A DNA stretch of 64,000 nt from the NCBI RefSeq assembly GCF_963259705.1, contig NC_081842.1, positions 183,772,349 through 183,836,348 on the forward strand, given 5' to 3'. The translations under genes and the position numbers were made by a program. The DNA is from Myotis daubentonii. Taxonomy: Eukaryota; Chordata; Mammalia; Chiroptera; Vespertilionidae. Positions 40,101-55,000 of this stretch are shown here, piece by piece. Numbering within the stretch: position 1 is the first letter of the stretch; each line of letters starts with the position of its first letter. The notes beneath the pieces are model-generated. The model did no database searches, was not told the origin of the DNA, and worked only from the letters and a program-made list of their open reading frames with translations.

Positions 40101-43100
40101 TCTCTCTCTCTCCCTTCCTCTCTGTAAAAAATCAATAAAATATATTTTTTTAAAAAAAAGAGCATGTTGGGGATATGCAAAAGTGATTTTAATAGTAAGT
40201 GTGGGCATTGATGTAAGTACCCTTTAACTCAGTGCAGTTAATGTATAATGCCATTATCTTTCCTGTTTCTTATATCATGGATAGCATTACCATAGCAACT
40301 CTGCTGTCTAGGTTTTAAAAAGTCAACATTTAAAAATGCAGAGGTAAGAATTTCCTTGAAGAAGTAGATGCTGGTTACAATAAGATTATTTTTCTTTTAT
40401 TGGTCAACATAATAATAAAAAGCCCACAGACTTAAAATACTTATTTTGCGCCAAGCATGCTGATGAATGCTTTACATACATGTCTCATGTAATCTCTCTA
40501 ATTACATGAGAGATTATAATTATCTCAATTTTATAGAATAGTAGCATGAAGCTCAGAGGGGTTAAGAATCTGGACAGTCACATAGCTACTCAGTACTGTA
40601 CTTAATTTAGGATTTGAATTCAAATTTGTCTAAGTTGAGAGCCTATGTTCTTAATCACTAAATCAAGCCCACCTGTAGTTGTTCCTTCACATATTTGAAA
40701 ACATTGTCCTCTTGTCTTTGTGCTTCTCAAACTTTAATGTGGACGTGAATTATTTGGGGATCTTGATAAAATGTGAATTATATTCAGTAGATTGAGGTGG
40801 GGCCTGAGATTCTGCATTTCTTATGTTTCCAGATGATGCTGACAGGTCCTTGGACCATATACTTAAGTAGAAGGTTACATAGAGCTTATTTTAAATGCTA
40901 GTATTAAGTGCCTAGTGGAATTTGTACAAGACCCAATTGAGTCAGACAAATTTTATTATTTCTTTGTTTCTTTTTTTTTAGAAATTAAATTGTAAGGAAA
41001 TAATAGAAAATTTGGCAAAAATTCTTAAGAGACATCCAGGTATGAACTTTAAATTATAACTTTAAAACAACAGAAAATATTTTTTAGCATTGTAAAAATT
41101 ATTTAACTTAGTGAAGTTTTATTTTTTAATCAGGTTTAAGAAATATTTTGCCTATAACTACTGCCAAAGTGCCTATAGTAAAATTCGAACACAGACGAAG
41201 TGGTTTAGAAGGTGATATCAGTTTGTATAATACATTGGTAAGTTTTTCTTTCTTTATAGACCTAGATATGTTTACACTTGTCATTGAAAAAGTTTATAGA
41301 TTGTTGACTATACGTTTATATTTAAAGCTTTCAAATGTGAGTGGTTTAAGGGAAAAAATTAATCATCTTGATATTTCAGATTGAAAATTAGTTTTTGACT
41401 TACTTATACATATTTTAAGTTTACATTTATATGTTCCCTTTAGAGTGTATTCTCTTGTTTTATCTAATTTTTAATAAATTTGAAGTGATTTCAAATATGT
41501 AATTATTTTTCAGGCTCAACATAACACAAGAATGCTAGCTACTTATGCAGCTATTGATCCTAGAGTGCAGTACTTGGGATATACTATGAAAGTGTTTGCT
41601 AAGGTATGTATTAAAAAATTAATGATCTGCTTTATTGTAAGACTCATGGTTGTTCAAATGAAACATACTGATGTCACACTTGTGAAAAATAATTTCTGAT
41701 TTTTGTTTACCTGAAATTTTAAAAAGAAGCCCTCAATGTTAATGGTTTAATTTATACCTATTTGAGTAGGGTAATTCTTAGTTTTTTCCTGTGCGTGCTC
41801 CAGTTCCATATGTAACTGGGAAATTTGTCATTGACAAAATTTCTCAACATGATAATGATTTTCATCCCCAACATGAGATTTCCTAACCCAGAGATTCTTA
41901 ACTAGATGGTAAGCCAACTCCCATGCCTACAAATCATATTTGATAGAGCTACTTTTCTGGATTCACCTCATAAACTATCTCCAACATGACAGTTCGGTAC
42001 TCCCATGGAACTTTAGTAATAAAACCAAGTGATTCGTGTCAAGGAAATCATTCCTCTCCCTTAAAATAATATCAGCTAAAGCTTTACTCGAGGGAAGTCT
42101 CTGAGGGTTCATTTTGTGTGTTTTTATTAATTTTTTTAAAACCATGTGGTTCAGAATTCAAAACGTCTAAAGGGGTTTATGGTGGAGCCCTAGCTGGTTT
42201 GGTTCAGTGGATAGAGCTTTGACCTGTGGACTGAAGGGTCCTAGGTTCGATTCCTGTCAAGGGCACATGCCTAGGTAGCAGGATAAATCCCCAGTAGGAG
42301 GCGTGCAGGAGGCAGCCAATCAATGATTCTCTCTCATCATTGATGTTTCTATTTCTCCCTCTTCCTTTCTCTCTGAAATCAATACAAATATATTTTTAAA
42401 AAACAAAGGGGTTTATGGTGGAAAATCTACCTTCCACAGCTATCTCCTAGCCTATCAGTGCCTCTTGCTGAAGGCACCCATTGTCAAAAGTTCTTCTTCG
42501 TTCTTCCCGAAATATACCAGTACCGAAATTTCGTACTTCATTCTTATTACAGGTATTGACATTGAAAACACTGTTTTGCGCTCTGCTTTTTTTACTGAGC
42601 AATAGATATTGGAGATTATTTTATATGAGTATATAATAGCTTCTTTGTTCTTTTTTAATGATTATGTATTATTCCACTATGTGGATTCTCATTAGTTTTT
42701 AAAATCTGTGCTATACTGATACCTTAAGTTGTTTGTGATTTTTTGCTATTAAAACAGTGTCACAATGAAAAAACACTTCTTATTTAGTCATTTTACATTG
42801 TGTTTTTTTTATTGCATATTTGCTGGATAAATTATTAGAACAGAATGGCTAGGTTAAACGAAATTGCCCTTGTAATTTTGATATTGCCAAACTATTCTTC
42901 ATAGAATTTATGCTAACTTATACATCTGTATGTATAAATACCTGTTTACCCATACCTTCTATGGCAGTTTGTTATTGAACTTTTGGATATTTGCCAGTTT
43001 GATGAGTTGAGAAAAAATAGTGTCTCAAACTAGTCAGTATTCTGCATGGAATAAGATTCTGAAGTTTTTTTTTTTTTAATCACTGTTATGTTTCTTTAGC

Positions 43101-45956
43101 GATGTGATATTGGAGATGCTTCCAGGGGAAGTTTGTCTTCATATGCTTATATCCTTATGGTGCTGTACTTCCTGCAGCAGAGAAAACCACCTGTTATCCC
43201 AGTTCTACAAGAGGTAGGCGTTTAAGTAAATTATAAAGGAGTTTCTTGTGAAAACAGTCCATCTAAACACATAGATCTTGCTCAGTTCATGAGATTATAA
43301 AGGATTTTTTTCATCATGACATCCTAAGTTTTCTTCTTCTATTACTGGTATAATCAAACAATGAACCTTTAAAAAAGTTTATTATGGGAGAATATAGACG
43401 ACCAAAAAAATAATAGATGAACAGTACTATTGAATATCTTTTGTAACATTTTTGTATTTTACCGTCAGAATGCTGCAGATCATTATTAAATTTACATAGC
43501 CATCTATGAACTCATGTATTAGTCTCAGATGCAAATACATAAGTTTTTTCTCTTCAGAGTATTCTCTTTCCTTTTGCTTGGCAAGGAAGTTTGATTTATT
43601 CCTGTTTATATTTTGGTCAACTTTGTGAATTTTGGTTGAGAGAAAACCCAAGGGAATTCTTCCTCATCTCTGTAGGGTCATGTTAATTGCATTAAACATA
43701 GGAATATGCATCAAAAGAAACAGATTTTACTCATATTCACTCAGACTTGGTGACTCAGAGTCCCTTTTTATAGCCAATTTATATTCTCTGAAATAGCTAC
43801 AAAGGAATTCTTTTAAAAAAGAAATGTTTTTTATTGATTTTAGAGATAGAGGAAGGGAAAGGGAGAGAGAGAGAGAGAGAAACATTGATTAGCTGCCTCC
43901 TGCACACTCCCTGCTAGGGATTGAGCCCACAATCCCGGGCATGTGTCCTGACTGGGAATTGAACTGGCATCTTCTCAGTGCATGGGACAATGCTCAACTG
44001 AGCCACGCTGACTGGGGCAAGTACAGAGGAGTTCTTAATCATCTATCTGTTCCTCCTCATTTTTGTCACAAAATGGATTTGCAAACATTAGGGAGGATCC
44101 AGATCTAATTTCTTAGAAAGGTCATTATTTTGAGGAAGGAGAGAAGCATCAGAATTGCCTGGTAAATCACATATTCTAATTTCACATAAACTTTGGTAGT
44201 CATGTCAAAGAAGAAAATTACAAAATAGCAAGCCATATGGTGGGTGTCAGATGGTCTTAGTAAGCTTTTAGAAGTTCTAATGAATGTCCTGGTTTTAGAA
44301 GCATTTCCTTCCCTCTTTTAAACAGTGGAAGAGAAATAAAGATTTTAAATGTCATTTTCCAGCAGAAAATTTTAAGTTGCTGAATCTATGTTGAGTGATG
44401 TGTGTGTTTTTTAAACAAAATTGTTCTCTGAAGGATATTTAAAATTTATCATGAATTTATTAGGCCTGCCAGGGTCAAGATCATTCTCTGTATTAGTATA
44501 ATTGTTATTAAGGCCTTATATTGGCGATATTTTGCATATTTGCCCAGTGCAGCCATTTGCTATGATTTTCTATGACTTCGACAGAATACTCTGCTTTACT
44601 AAAATGGAATATAAATTATGGTGGTTTGTCTGTGTTCTCGAATTATATTACCTATGGATGAGGAGCCACTGAGGCAGCATGATACAATGGAAAGAGCAGG
44701 GCATGATTTTGGAGCCAGAAATAACTGGTTTGAATCCTAATTCTGTCATTGTGGCCTTCAAAAAGGTGTCTGACCACCACTAGTCTTGAGTGAAATGTAA
44801 TAATAGTATTTCGGTATTAATATAGGGAATAGAGACAATGAATTATTTTGAATGTTATAGGTGCTAATAAAATAGGTGTTCATAAATGGTGGTTGTTTTT
44901 GTTATTATCATTAGCAGCTTTACTAATATTATTATTGGAAAAATGTAGGTAGGATTGCCATAGCCAACTTCAAGAACTCTCCCATTATCTGCTTAACAGA
45001 CAATGATTGATGAAATGAGACAGTCCATGGAATGTTTTCCATCATAATGAGCTGTGATTATGGGGGGCTTTGTGATATGAACTGATGATATATGGATTTT
45101 TGCTTCTGGCCTTTTTTGCTTGTCATATGGGACCCCATTGTCCATTGCTCTGGCATCATTTAAGTATTGGTCATTGGCATCGATCAACTTTTAAGGGTAA
45201 GGATATGTTTAATGAAGCTGATGATCTTTGACTCCATTTGTGATTGAACCTAGACTTTAAGTGACTGGGTATAAATAAGGCCCTGCAAAAGCTGTTCTTA
45301 ATGGTCAACAATACAAAATTCTTTAGGTCAAAAGGAGCTTTTCTAAGTAGAATGATTTTGCTGTATTCTAGCAGATCATCTTAAGTAAAAGTAAATTTTC
45401 ACTTAAAATAGGAGTGTTATTCAAACTTGATATTATGACTGCTATGTTTTCGTAGTTTATATCAGCTTAAAAATTGCTGTTGAATGGGTGAGCCTGTGCT
45501 AAATGAAACAAACCAGTCACAAAAGGACAAATACCGTACCATTTCACTTATATGAGGTACTTAGAGTAGTCAACTTCATAGACAGAAAGTAGAATGCTGG
45601 TTGCCAGAGGCTGTGGGGAGACAGGAATGGGCAATTATTATTTAATAGGTTCACAGTTTTATTTTTGTAAGATGAAAATAATTCTGTGGATAGGTGAGCA
45701 CAACAATGGGAATGTACTTAATGCCACTGAATTGTACACTTAAAATGTTTAAGATGGGTAATTTTATATGTATTTTACCACAACTAAGAAATTGCAATTT
45801 AAAAATAGCAGTAAATACTAAAATATTACAATAAGAAAGTAAATATGGAAATGTACAGGGATACTCTTCATTCAAATATGATTGAATTGTTTGGTGAGGT
45901 TTCAGAGGGAGGACTGAGTGCTTGAGTGGAGAATAATTGGTGTTAAAAGATAAGAA

Positions 45957-46012
<56 letters not shown>

Positions 46013-49000
46013 TAAGAGAAGATACCATTAGTGTTTCTAAGGGCTGAATCGGAGTGGAAAGTTAGGCATTGTAAAATAAGATAGTTTATAAAAACAGACA
46101 AATCAGTGGTTACCCTCTAAGGCCTACAGGTCCACTTTACTGTGTTATCAACCAACATAGTTGGGTTTGGATCATAGTTGTTACTCAAAAAGTAAGAATC
46201 TTCTTAAAAAAAGAATCAAAGTCTAAAGAGGTATCTTGTGTCATTCCCCTGTGATAAATATAAAAGCATCAAATATTTTGGCCTCTTTAAAACCTGCATT
46301 TCATTTTTGAGGGCAGGATCCCATGTATTTTGTTTTAGATATTAATAGCTGTAATTTCTACCTTTTTTGTTCTATAAAAGTCTGAATTTATGCTAGATGA
46401 TTCTTGGTAACTGTATTTGTTTAAGTTATATGTAAATATAAAAAACAATTTATTAGCTTAAGTCCCTTGAAATCATCTTTATGTATATGTGCTTACAGAG
46501 TAGAAATATTCATTCAGTAAACATATATTAATTATTCTCTATATGGCAGGCTTTGATGTAATAGTCGGAATTTTTAGTGGATAATTATACCCACAAAGAA
46601 CTTAAACCTGAGAGTGAATTAGAGGGACCAGACATGTAGTTAATTTTATAATTCATTGTCCCATCTAAAATGCAAGGGACCTTGGGGACCACCTTATCTA
46701 GTGGTTTTAAAGTATACATTCTGGTAAACTCTTAGGAGCTCATTAGGGTATGTATGGGGTAAGGAAAATGGGATATGTTTTCTCCACTCTGGCTTCTATC
46801 AGAGTGCCTTTGCTTTTATCTGTTTTACACTTCTGAACTTCAGGGAACATTGCATTTTAGAAAAGAGTTTTACAGCTTAACAGAAAGATAAAATTTGAAA
46901 ACAACTGACCTAATTAATCTCATCTCTCATTTTCATTGGGAAAATGGAGGATTTAGGAACATAATTATATTGCTCAGAATCACTACTCGGCAAGACTAAG
47001 ACTAAAAATAAGGTCTGCTGACTCTTAACTTACTGTAACTTTCTAATTGATTATATCTGTTAAAATGCCTTTAGAGAATGAGTCTCAAAAAACTGCTTGT
47101 AGAGGTTAGGTTAGTTGTGCCTATACAATCATCTTCTGGGGTAGTTTTCTTCTAGTAAATTAGCATTACCCCTCCCCCCTCTTTAGGACAGTGTATTATT
47201 ATAATTAATCATGAAGATTTTATAATCTTTATCAACATGTCAGAGAAAGTTTCCTGATTTTCGTTTTTTTTAAAATTTATTTTGTTTTGGTTTTTAAATC
47301 GATGTCCAGGGGGCTTTTTAGCCTCATGTGATAAAGAGTAAAGGTACTCTAGACCCTTCCCCAAAACAAATAATTCCATTGATTTCCTTTGGGAGCATAA
47401 TCAATAGATATTATGTATTTCTACATCCATGATTCTTGGATGAAAATGCTGTTTTCATTTGATTTACCTTAGTTTTATTTTATTAATTTTGGACTGGATG
47501 TGTTTTGACAGGTCAATAGGTAACATCAAATAATATCAAATGTGTTATTTGGAGAGTCTTATGCTCTTAAGATATTGTTTCCCAGCTTTGGTCTTTCAGA
47601 TACATTTTATTCATTAATAACTTGACATCAAATTATACCATCCTGATATACTCATTTTGGAAGAAATATTTCAGTATGTCTATTATAGCTAAATTTTAAA
47701 ATGAGGTGAGGGTATTTAGGATGTTGGGTTGGATGACTTAAAATCTAATAATAAAATTAATTTTTTATGCAGATCTTTGATGGAAAACAGATTCCACAGA
47801 GAATGGTTGATGGATGGAATGCTTTTTTCTTTGATAAAACAGAAGAACTGGTAATTTTTAAGTAATCTTTATGTATGGAATGCTGATTGATAAATGTTAA
47901 GATTGGCATAATTTAATTTAATAATTTTACTTGGATTTAGAGTCTATATTTTGGATAGTTTAGATATTTCTCTTTCTTTCTTTTTTCTCACCTGTAGAAA
48001 AAACGTTTACCTTCACTTGGAAAGAATACAGAGACATTAGGAGAGCTTTGGTTGGGATTGCTTCGCTTCTATACTGAAGAGTTTGATTTCAAGGAATATG
48101 TAATTAGCATTCGGCAGAAAAAGCTGTTAACAACTTTTGAAAAGCAGTGGACGTCCAAATGCATTGCAATCGAAGGTAATCATTTAACTGATATTCATTA
48201 AGAAACAAAATAAAATGAAAAGCCAATTTCATGTGGAAAAGGGAAATGAGGGGAAAACTGAAACATTAGATTTTGGAATATTCTTTTGATTTTTATCAGT
48301 TTCCATCCTTTAATTTATAATTTAAAAAATAATTTGCTGCTTGGGTGATCTGATTTACATAGTATTAGGTTGCAATCATGACTACTAAGTATACTTAATG
48401 TTACAGTGAACGTAATTCTCAATTAAAAATAAAATTTTTCTTTTCTAGATCCTTTTGACTTGAATCATAATCTTGGTGCTGGAGTTTCTAGAAAAAGTAA
48501 GTTTTAAATATAGAAATTCCCTGCTCTTAAAGCTCTTACACATTAAGATCTATATCTTTATTGTTGTTTCTTTCTTCAATAGTGACCAATTTCATCATGA
48601 AGGCATTTATCAATGGAAGGAAACTTTTTGGTACTCCCTTTTATCCACTCATTGGCAGAGAAGCTGTAAGTTGACATAATTTGAATTCTGAATCTTCTCT
48701 TTTTTCTTATATAAGTTTTTTTTTTAATAGTACAAGAACCTACTCTTATTTCTAAATTGGTGTTAGACATAGGGACAGAGACAATTGCACTTATCATAGT
48801 CCATAATGAGATACCCATTTGCTAAATTTTGTTTATCTATTTGTTTATTTGTTAAATTCTATCTTCCCCACTAGACTATATTTCCATGAGGACGGTCCAT
48901 ATCCATAAAATTTATCATCATAGCTCCAATGCCTATCATAGTGTCTGACAAAAAGCATGTATCAAATAAGCATTTGTTGAATGACTAAGGGAGGATAGTC

Positions 49001-52000
49001 AAGACTCAGAATCCTTAAACTTTAAATTTGAGGTGCTACCCACTGCAACTCTTGATCTCTTGAAATATTTATGAAAATATAAACAGAGAGGACAACACCA
49101 AAAAATACTTTATTTGCTGAGGCGCTTCTAATTTTGATGTAGCATTAGTAAGCTGAATTAGATAGCATGGGTTAAGAGGATACCTTTTGCCTGAACTGGG
49201 TAGCATAGTATCCGCCATTCCTCTTGATCTCACTTTGGCTTTTTTTTTTTAGAGATTGAAGTACTTCCTAACTCATATTTTTAAAAAATTGACTTTAAAA
49301 AGAGGAAGGGGGTTATAGGAAGGAGAGAAATAAAGAGAAACATCAGTGTGAGTGAGAAACATCAATCAGTTGCCTACTGTAGGGCTCCGACTTGGGATCC
49401 AACTAGGTATGTGCCCTGACTGGGAATTGAACCTGCCACCTTTTGGTATACAGGGCAACGTTCCAACCAACTGAGCCAAGGCGATCTCACCCTGGTTTTT
49501 GTTTGCTTTCCAATGGAAGAGATCTTAGTTTCACAGAGAAAGAAACTCCCAAGAGAAGTAATCTCAAGAGAGAAACCATGTTTCTACTATTCATAATGAA
49601 TATCCTTGATTTTGTTCAGTCCACTTTTAGGACTTTTTCTTAGGGGTATGGGATGAGGAAAGCAGAGAAGTCTGAGCTTTTTTCCCCTGGGGCATTCGTT
49701 CTTAGACCTGTTTGTTTCTTTTTCTTTTTTTCTTTTGTTTTGTTTGTTTTTTCTTTCAGAGAGGAAGAGGGAGAGAGAGAAAAAGAGAGAGAAAGAAACA
49801 TCAATGATGAAGAGAATAATTGATCGGCTGCTTCCTGCATACCCCACACTGGGGATCGTGCCTGCAACCTGGGCATGTGCCCTTCATTGGAATCGAACCC
49901 GGGACCCATCAGTCTGCAGGCCAACACTCTATCCACTGAGCCATACAAGCTAAGGCTCAGACAATTTTTTGTTTTGTTTTACCTCTTGGGGTAAAAATGA
50001 TTACAAGGGAGAGACGAAAAATGACAATAAATTTTGAAAGAATACAAAAGTCATACATGAACAAAATGTCTAATAAAAGGGAAATCCAATAAGTTTATTA
50101 AAATACTAGAGGCCCACCGTGCAAAATCACAGGAGACCCAGTGTCAAGTCCCTGCCCACCCGCACATGCAGCCCCGACCACCTGCGTGCACCGTGCACGC
50201 AGTCCCGCCAACCTTGAAGACAGTTGTGGACGAGATAAGAATAGTTTCCTGCCCTAACCTTTCCTTCTCAGGAGCACTTAAATTGACCTTCATTGGAAGA
50301 TGAGAATTGAACAGAGCAACACTTACTTGTTCCCATGAAGAAATCATATGACGTTAAGCAGGTGCCTTTTGGCATTTGGTTGTGATGGCGTGATGGCCAC
50401 GGGGTTTTTTATAATAGAGATTAATTAAAAAAGCAATAGATGAAAAGCATAGTTAAAACAAATATGATGCACTGATAAGGCATTTTACCCGAAAATTACG
50501 GGAATTCCAACTATTAGTGTGAACACATCTTTAGTGGGAACCTAGCAATTTCATGCAGTCAGACTTTTTTAAATAAATAAATAAATAAATAAATAAAAGT
50601 CCTTAGTAAACTGGAAATGTGCTCATTTTAGTCTGTGATAACAAAGTGTCAGTAACTCTTAATAACTAAATGTTATAAGTAGTTCTAATAAATATTAGTG
50701 TCTGTGATTTTGACTCATTTGGTGTAAGAGCCAGACATCAGTTTGGGGCCTATCAATAGAGGCCTGTGGATCTGCTAACCATTTTGTTGTTGTTGTTAAT
50801 CCTCACCCGAGGATATTTTTTCCATTGATTTTTAGAGAGTGGAATGGAGGGAAGAAGTGGGGGAGAAAAAGAGAAACATCTATGTGAAAGAGATATATCG
50901 ACTGGTTGCTTCCCGTTCGCACCCCAACTGGGGTTGGGGGTCAAAACTGCAACCCAGGTTTGTGTTGTGACCGGAATCGAACCCACAACCTTTTGGTCTG
51001 AGGGCCGACGCTCTAACCATTAAGCAACACCCCCCGGCCAGGGCTGCTAACCATTTTTTGATCCTCTTTATTCTATTTTAAAGGACAATACGTAGTATTC
51101 TGTAGCTTGCATCTATCAGTTTAATATTTTTCTTTGATGGACATTAAGTTTTTATTATATCAGTATTATAACGGATATTATAACAAATATCCTTGTTTAA
51201 TAGTCTTTCATGCTTATATTTTCCATAGTAAAGTTTATTCTTTCAATAGATGTTGATTGAATTTCTACTTTGTAACTGTTTTTCTATGTACAAGGATTAT
51301 AACAGCATACAAAATAGATGTGTCTCATTCCTTAGACACTAGTGAAAATGAAGACAAGTATATTTTCTTTCACCTTTCTTGCTCACTTAAATATTTCTAC
51401 TTCAACTATTCTACATCATTAGGTCTTCTGATATATTGACCCATTTTCTCTCATTCTGTCAGTTTTCTGTCTTCATTTTTCTCCCCTTTTAACTTATATT
51501 CCTGGTGTACTTTTTGGCATATCCTTTTAATTCCTTTGTTCCATTGTCCTTTTGTACATGATGTGTTCAACCTGACATGAATTTAACCATCCACCATCTG
51601 TCTTGCTTGGACTGCTAAGCACTGGTGGAAAAAAGTCATAAACTTAGGTAGTTTTACTTATATAATACAATTATAAATTAATGTTCACCACTCTCACCTG
51701 GGCTTCTGATATTATCTGACTTTTAAATTTTATTTTATATTTCAAGGATAGTTGACATTTAGTATTATCTTGTATTAGTTTCAAGTGTACAGCATAGTGG
51801 TTAGACAATCATATACTTTACAAAATGATACCCCTGATATTTCAAGTACTCAACTGGCACCATATGTAGTTATATATAGTATTATTGACTATATTCCCTA
51901 TGCTGTACTTTTACATCCTCATGACCATTTTGTAACCGCCAATTTGTACTTCTTAATCCATTCACCTTTTTTACCCAGTTCCCCAATCTCCCTTCCCTCT

Positions 52001-55000
52001 GGGTCTGTTTCTGTTCTGTTTGTTCATTTTGTTCTTTAGATTCCAGATATAAGTGAAATCATATCATGTCTTTCTCTCTCTGACTTATTTCACTTAGCAT
52101 AATATCCTCCAGGTCCATCCATGCTGTCGCAAATGGTAAGATTTCATTCTTTTTTGGGCATTATCTGACATTCTTATTAGATTTCTTTAGTTACCTGTAT
52201 TTCCTATTCAATAAGAACTATTTGAAATTTCATTTATTTTACTCAAAAGTCAATACCCATTGCATTTTGTCCCACGTTTCACCTCTGCCATTCTCACTCT
52301 TAGATGTTTTCCCTCTGAGACAAAAAGTATCAGAGCAATTCCTTCAACAGTCGGCTACCAGATCTATAATTCTGCCTGCAGCTGCAGATCTCTCTCCTTT
52401 ATCAGAGACTGGTCCTTCCATATGCACTTCCATAGATCCATTTATTATTCTCTTGAGTCTTCAGCCTCTTTATCTGTGAAGATATTTTCAAAGATGAAAT
52501 ACATAAAATGTAATTGCAGATTAGCATTTTACAGGGGGGTGGGGAACCTTTTTTCTGCCAAGGGCCATTTGGATATTTATAACATCATTCGAGAGCCATA
52601 CAAAATTATCAACTTAAAAATTATCCTGATATATTTGGTCAAGCATTTAATTAACTCACCCCTAATGTCTTGGCAGGGCCTGACCAAATGATTTCCCTGG
52701 TCTTATATGGCCTATGGGTCAGACGTTCCCCACACCTGATTTAATAGATGAACATTTGCCATTGATTTTAATTATAGGGAATACTAACTTTAAACTTCAA
52801 CTAAGAGAAATGTCTCTTTCTGAGGGACATTAGTTAATTAGTAAACTTGGATTACAAAAAATTCTATTCAATCAGTATATTTTGCAATTTTTTAATACAA
52901 ATTTTTGAGGAAATTTGCTTTCTCTTTTGTTATGTAAGCACCTAACCTACATACTATCTTCAATTTTGCCACAACACCTAAAATATTTACCATTTGGCTC
53001 TTTATAGAAAAAGTTGCTGACCCCAGGTCTAGGTTACCTTAAGTGGGTGGATTAAAGAGATTCAGGAATAAAATGGATGCAATTTGGTGATTAACTACAG
53101 GTTATGGTGCAGGAGAAGAAGTTGAGGATGACTCCTAGGTTTTTGCCTTAGGCAACTGAGTGAATTAAGAAAGGCCTTCATTTTGTCCTGGAAAAAATAT
53201 GATGATTTTATTTAGCTACATTGGTTTCATCAGTTGTAAATGTGAGGAATTTTTAAAAATACTACTTTATTGAAATATAATTCACATTCTGTATAATTCA
53301 TCCATATAAAGTGAGCAATACAGTGTTTTTTGGTATAGTTGCAGGATTGTGCAACTGCCACCACAATCTAATTTTAGAACATTTTCATCCTCTCTCAAGG
53401 AAACTCCTGTTCCCATTAATAGTCAATCCCCATTCGTTCTCTCTCCCACTCCTCAAACCACTAGTCTACTTTTTGTTTCTGTAAATTTGTTTATCGTGTA
53501 TATTTCATATAAATGGAATCATAGAATGTGTAGCCTTTTGTTACTGACTTCTTTCATTTAGTGTAATCTCTTTAGAGCTTCTTCATGTTGTAGCATGTAT
53601 CAAAATTTCATTCCTTCATTCCTTTTTATGATTGAATGGATATATATCGCATTTTATCCATCCATTCACTTGGCCATTTGTGTATTTTATAGTTTTTGGC
53701 AATTATGAGTAACACTGCTGTGAATATTTCTGTACAAATTTTTGTCTGGATGGATGTTTTCATTTTAGGGGTATGTATATACCTAACAGTGGACTTGCTG
53801 GGTCGTTTTGACAAATTTATGTTAACTTTTCTTAGGAACTGCCAAACTGTTTTATAAAGCAGCTGTGCTATTTTATGTTTCCACCATCAATATATGTGTG
53901 TTCTAGTTTTTCTGCATCCTCACCAATACTTATTATTGTGAGTATGTCTCCTACTTTTATCCTTGACTTTAGATAGATTTGAAGAACACCAAGGAGATAT
54001 CTTTTCTTGCTTTCCAGAGATATGTGTACTGTCAGAACAAGCTAGTCTTTGTGATAGTGCCAGATGGAGCTAAAGCTTAGAAGGTACTCTCATAAAACAA
54101 AAGTGAGCTTGGTTCGCCCAGCCGGTGAGCATCGACCCATGCACCAAGAGGTCACCAGTTCGATGATTCCTGGTCAGGACACATGACTTAGGTTATGGGC
54201 TTGATCCCCAGCTGGGGGAATGCAGGAGGCAGCAGATTGATGTTGATATTTTCTCTCATTGATGATTCTCTCTCTCTCTTTCTTCCCCTTCCTCTTTCTC
54301 TAAAATTAATTTTAAAAATACTAAAAACATCAAAAGATTTTTTTATTTACATAGAGCTCTTTTATACAGAGAATAATTCCTTTCCAGAAGTAGCCTGCTA
54401 TAGCAATAAGCATGAGCTTTGGAGTCAAATAGCCTTAGCTTTAAATCCTTTCTTTATCTGCTACTTATCAGCTTTTTTACTATGGGCAAATGACTTTTCT
54501 GAAGGTAAGTTTCCTCAAGTATGAAATAAAAATGAATATAGTATCTTCTATATTGAGATATTATGCAGAGATGCTGCAGATGAATGAGAAAACTGTGTGG
54601 ATGTAAAGTGTTTGTTAGCAACTGAGATATTGATGGTGATAATTCTGAATCTCATTTTTTTTGTTAGTTTTTTTTTTTGGTGTTTTCATTTTGTTTCCTA
54701 TGAATCTCATTTTTATGTCATTTTAATTGCAGTGAAATATTTGTTATTATTTATTTTATTTTTTTGAAAAGCCACTTTTGCATCTTGGTCTCCTTTCCAT
54801 TTGTTTTAAAAAGTTTATAGTGATTTTTTTCTAATAAAGTTGTATTTTCTCCCTAGGAGTACTTCTTTGATTCCAGAGTATTAACAGATGGAGAACTGGC
54901 TCCCAATGATCGATGTTGCCGTGTTTGTGGAAAAATAGGCCACTACATGAAAGACTGTCCTAAAAGGAGAAGGTTGGCAAATGATTTTGTATCAATGTTA

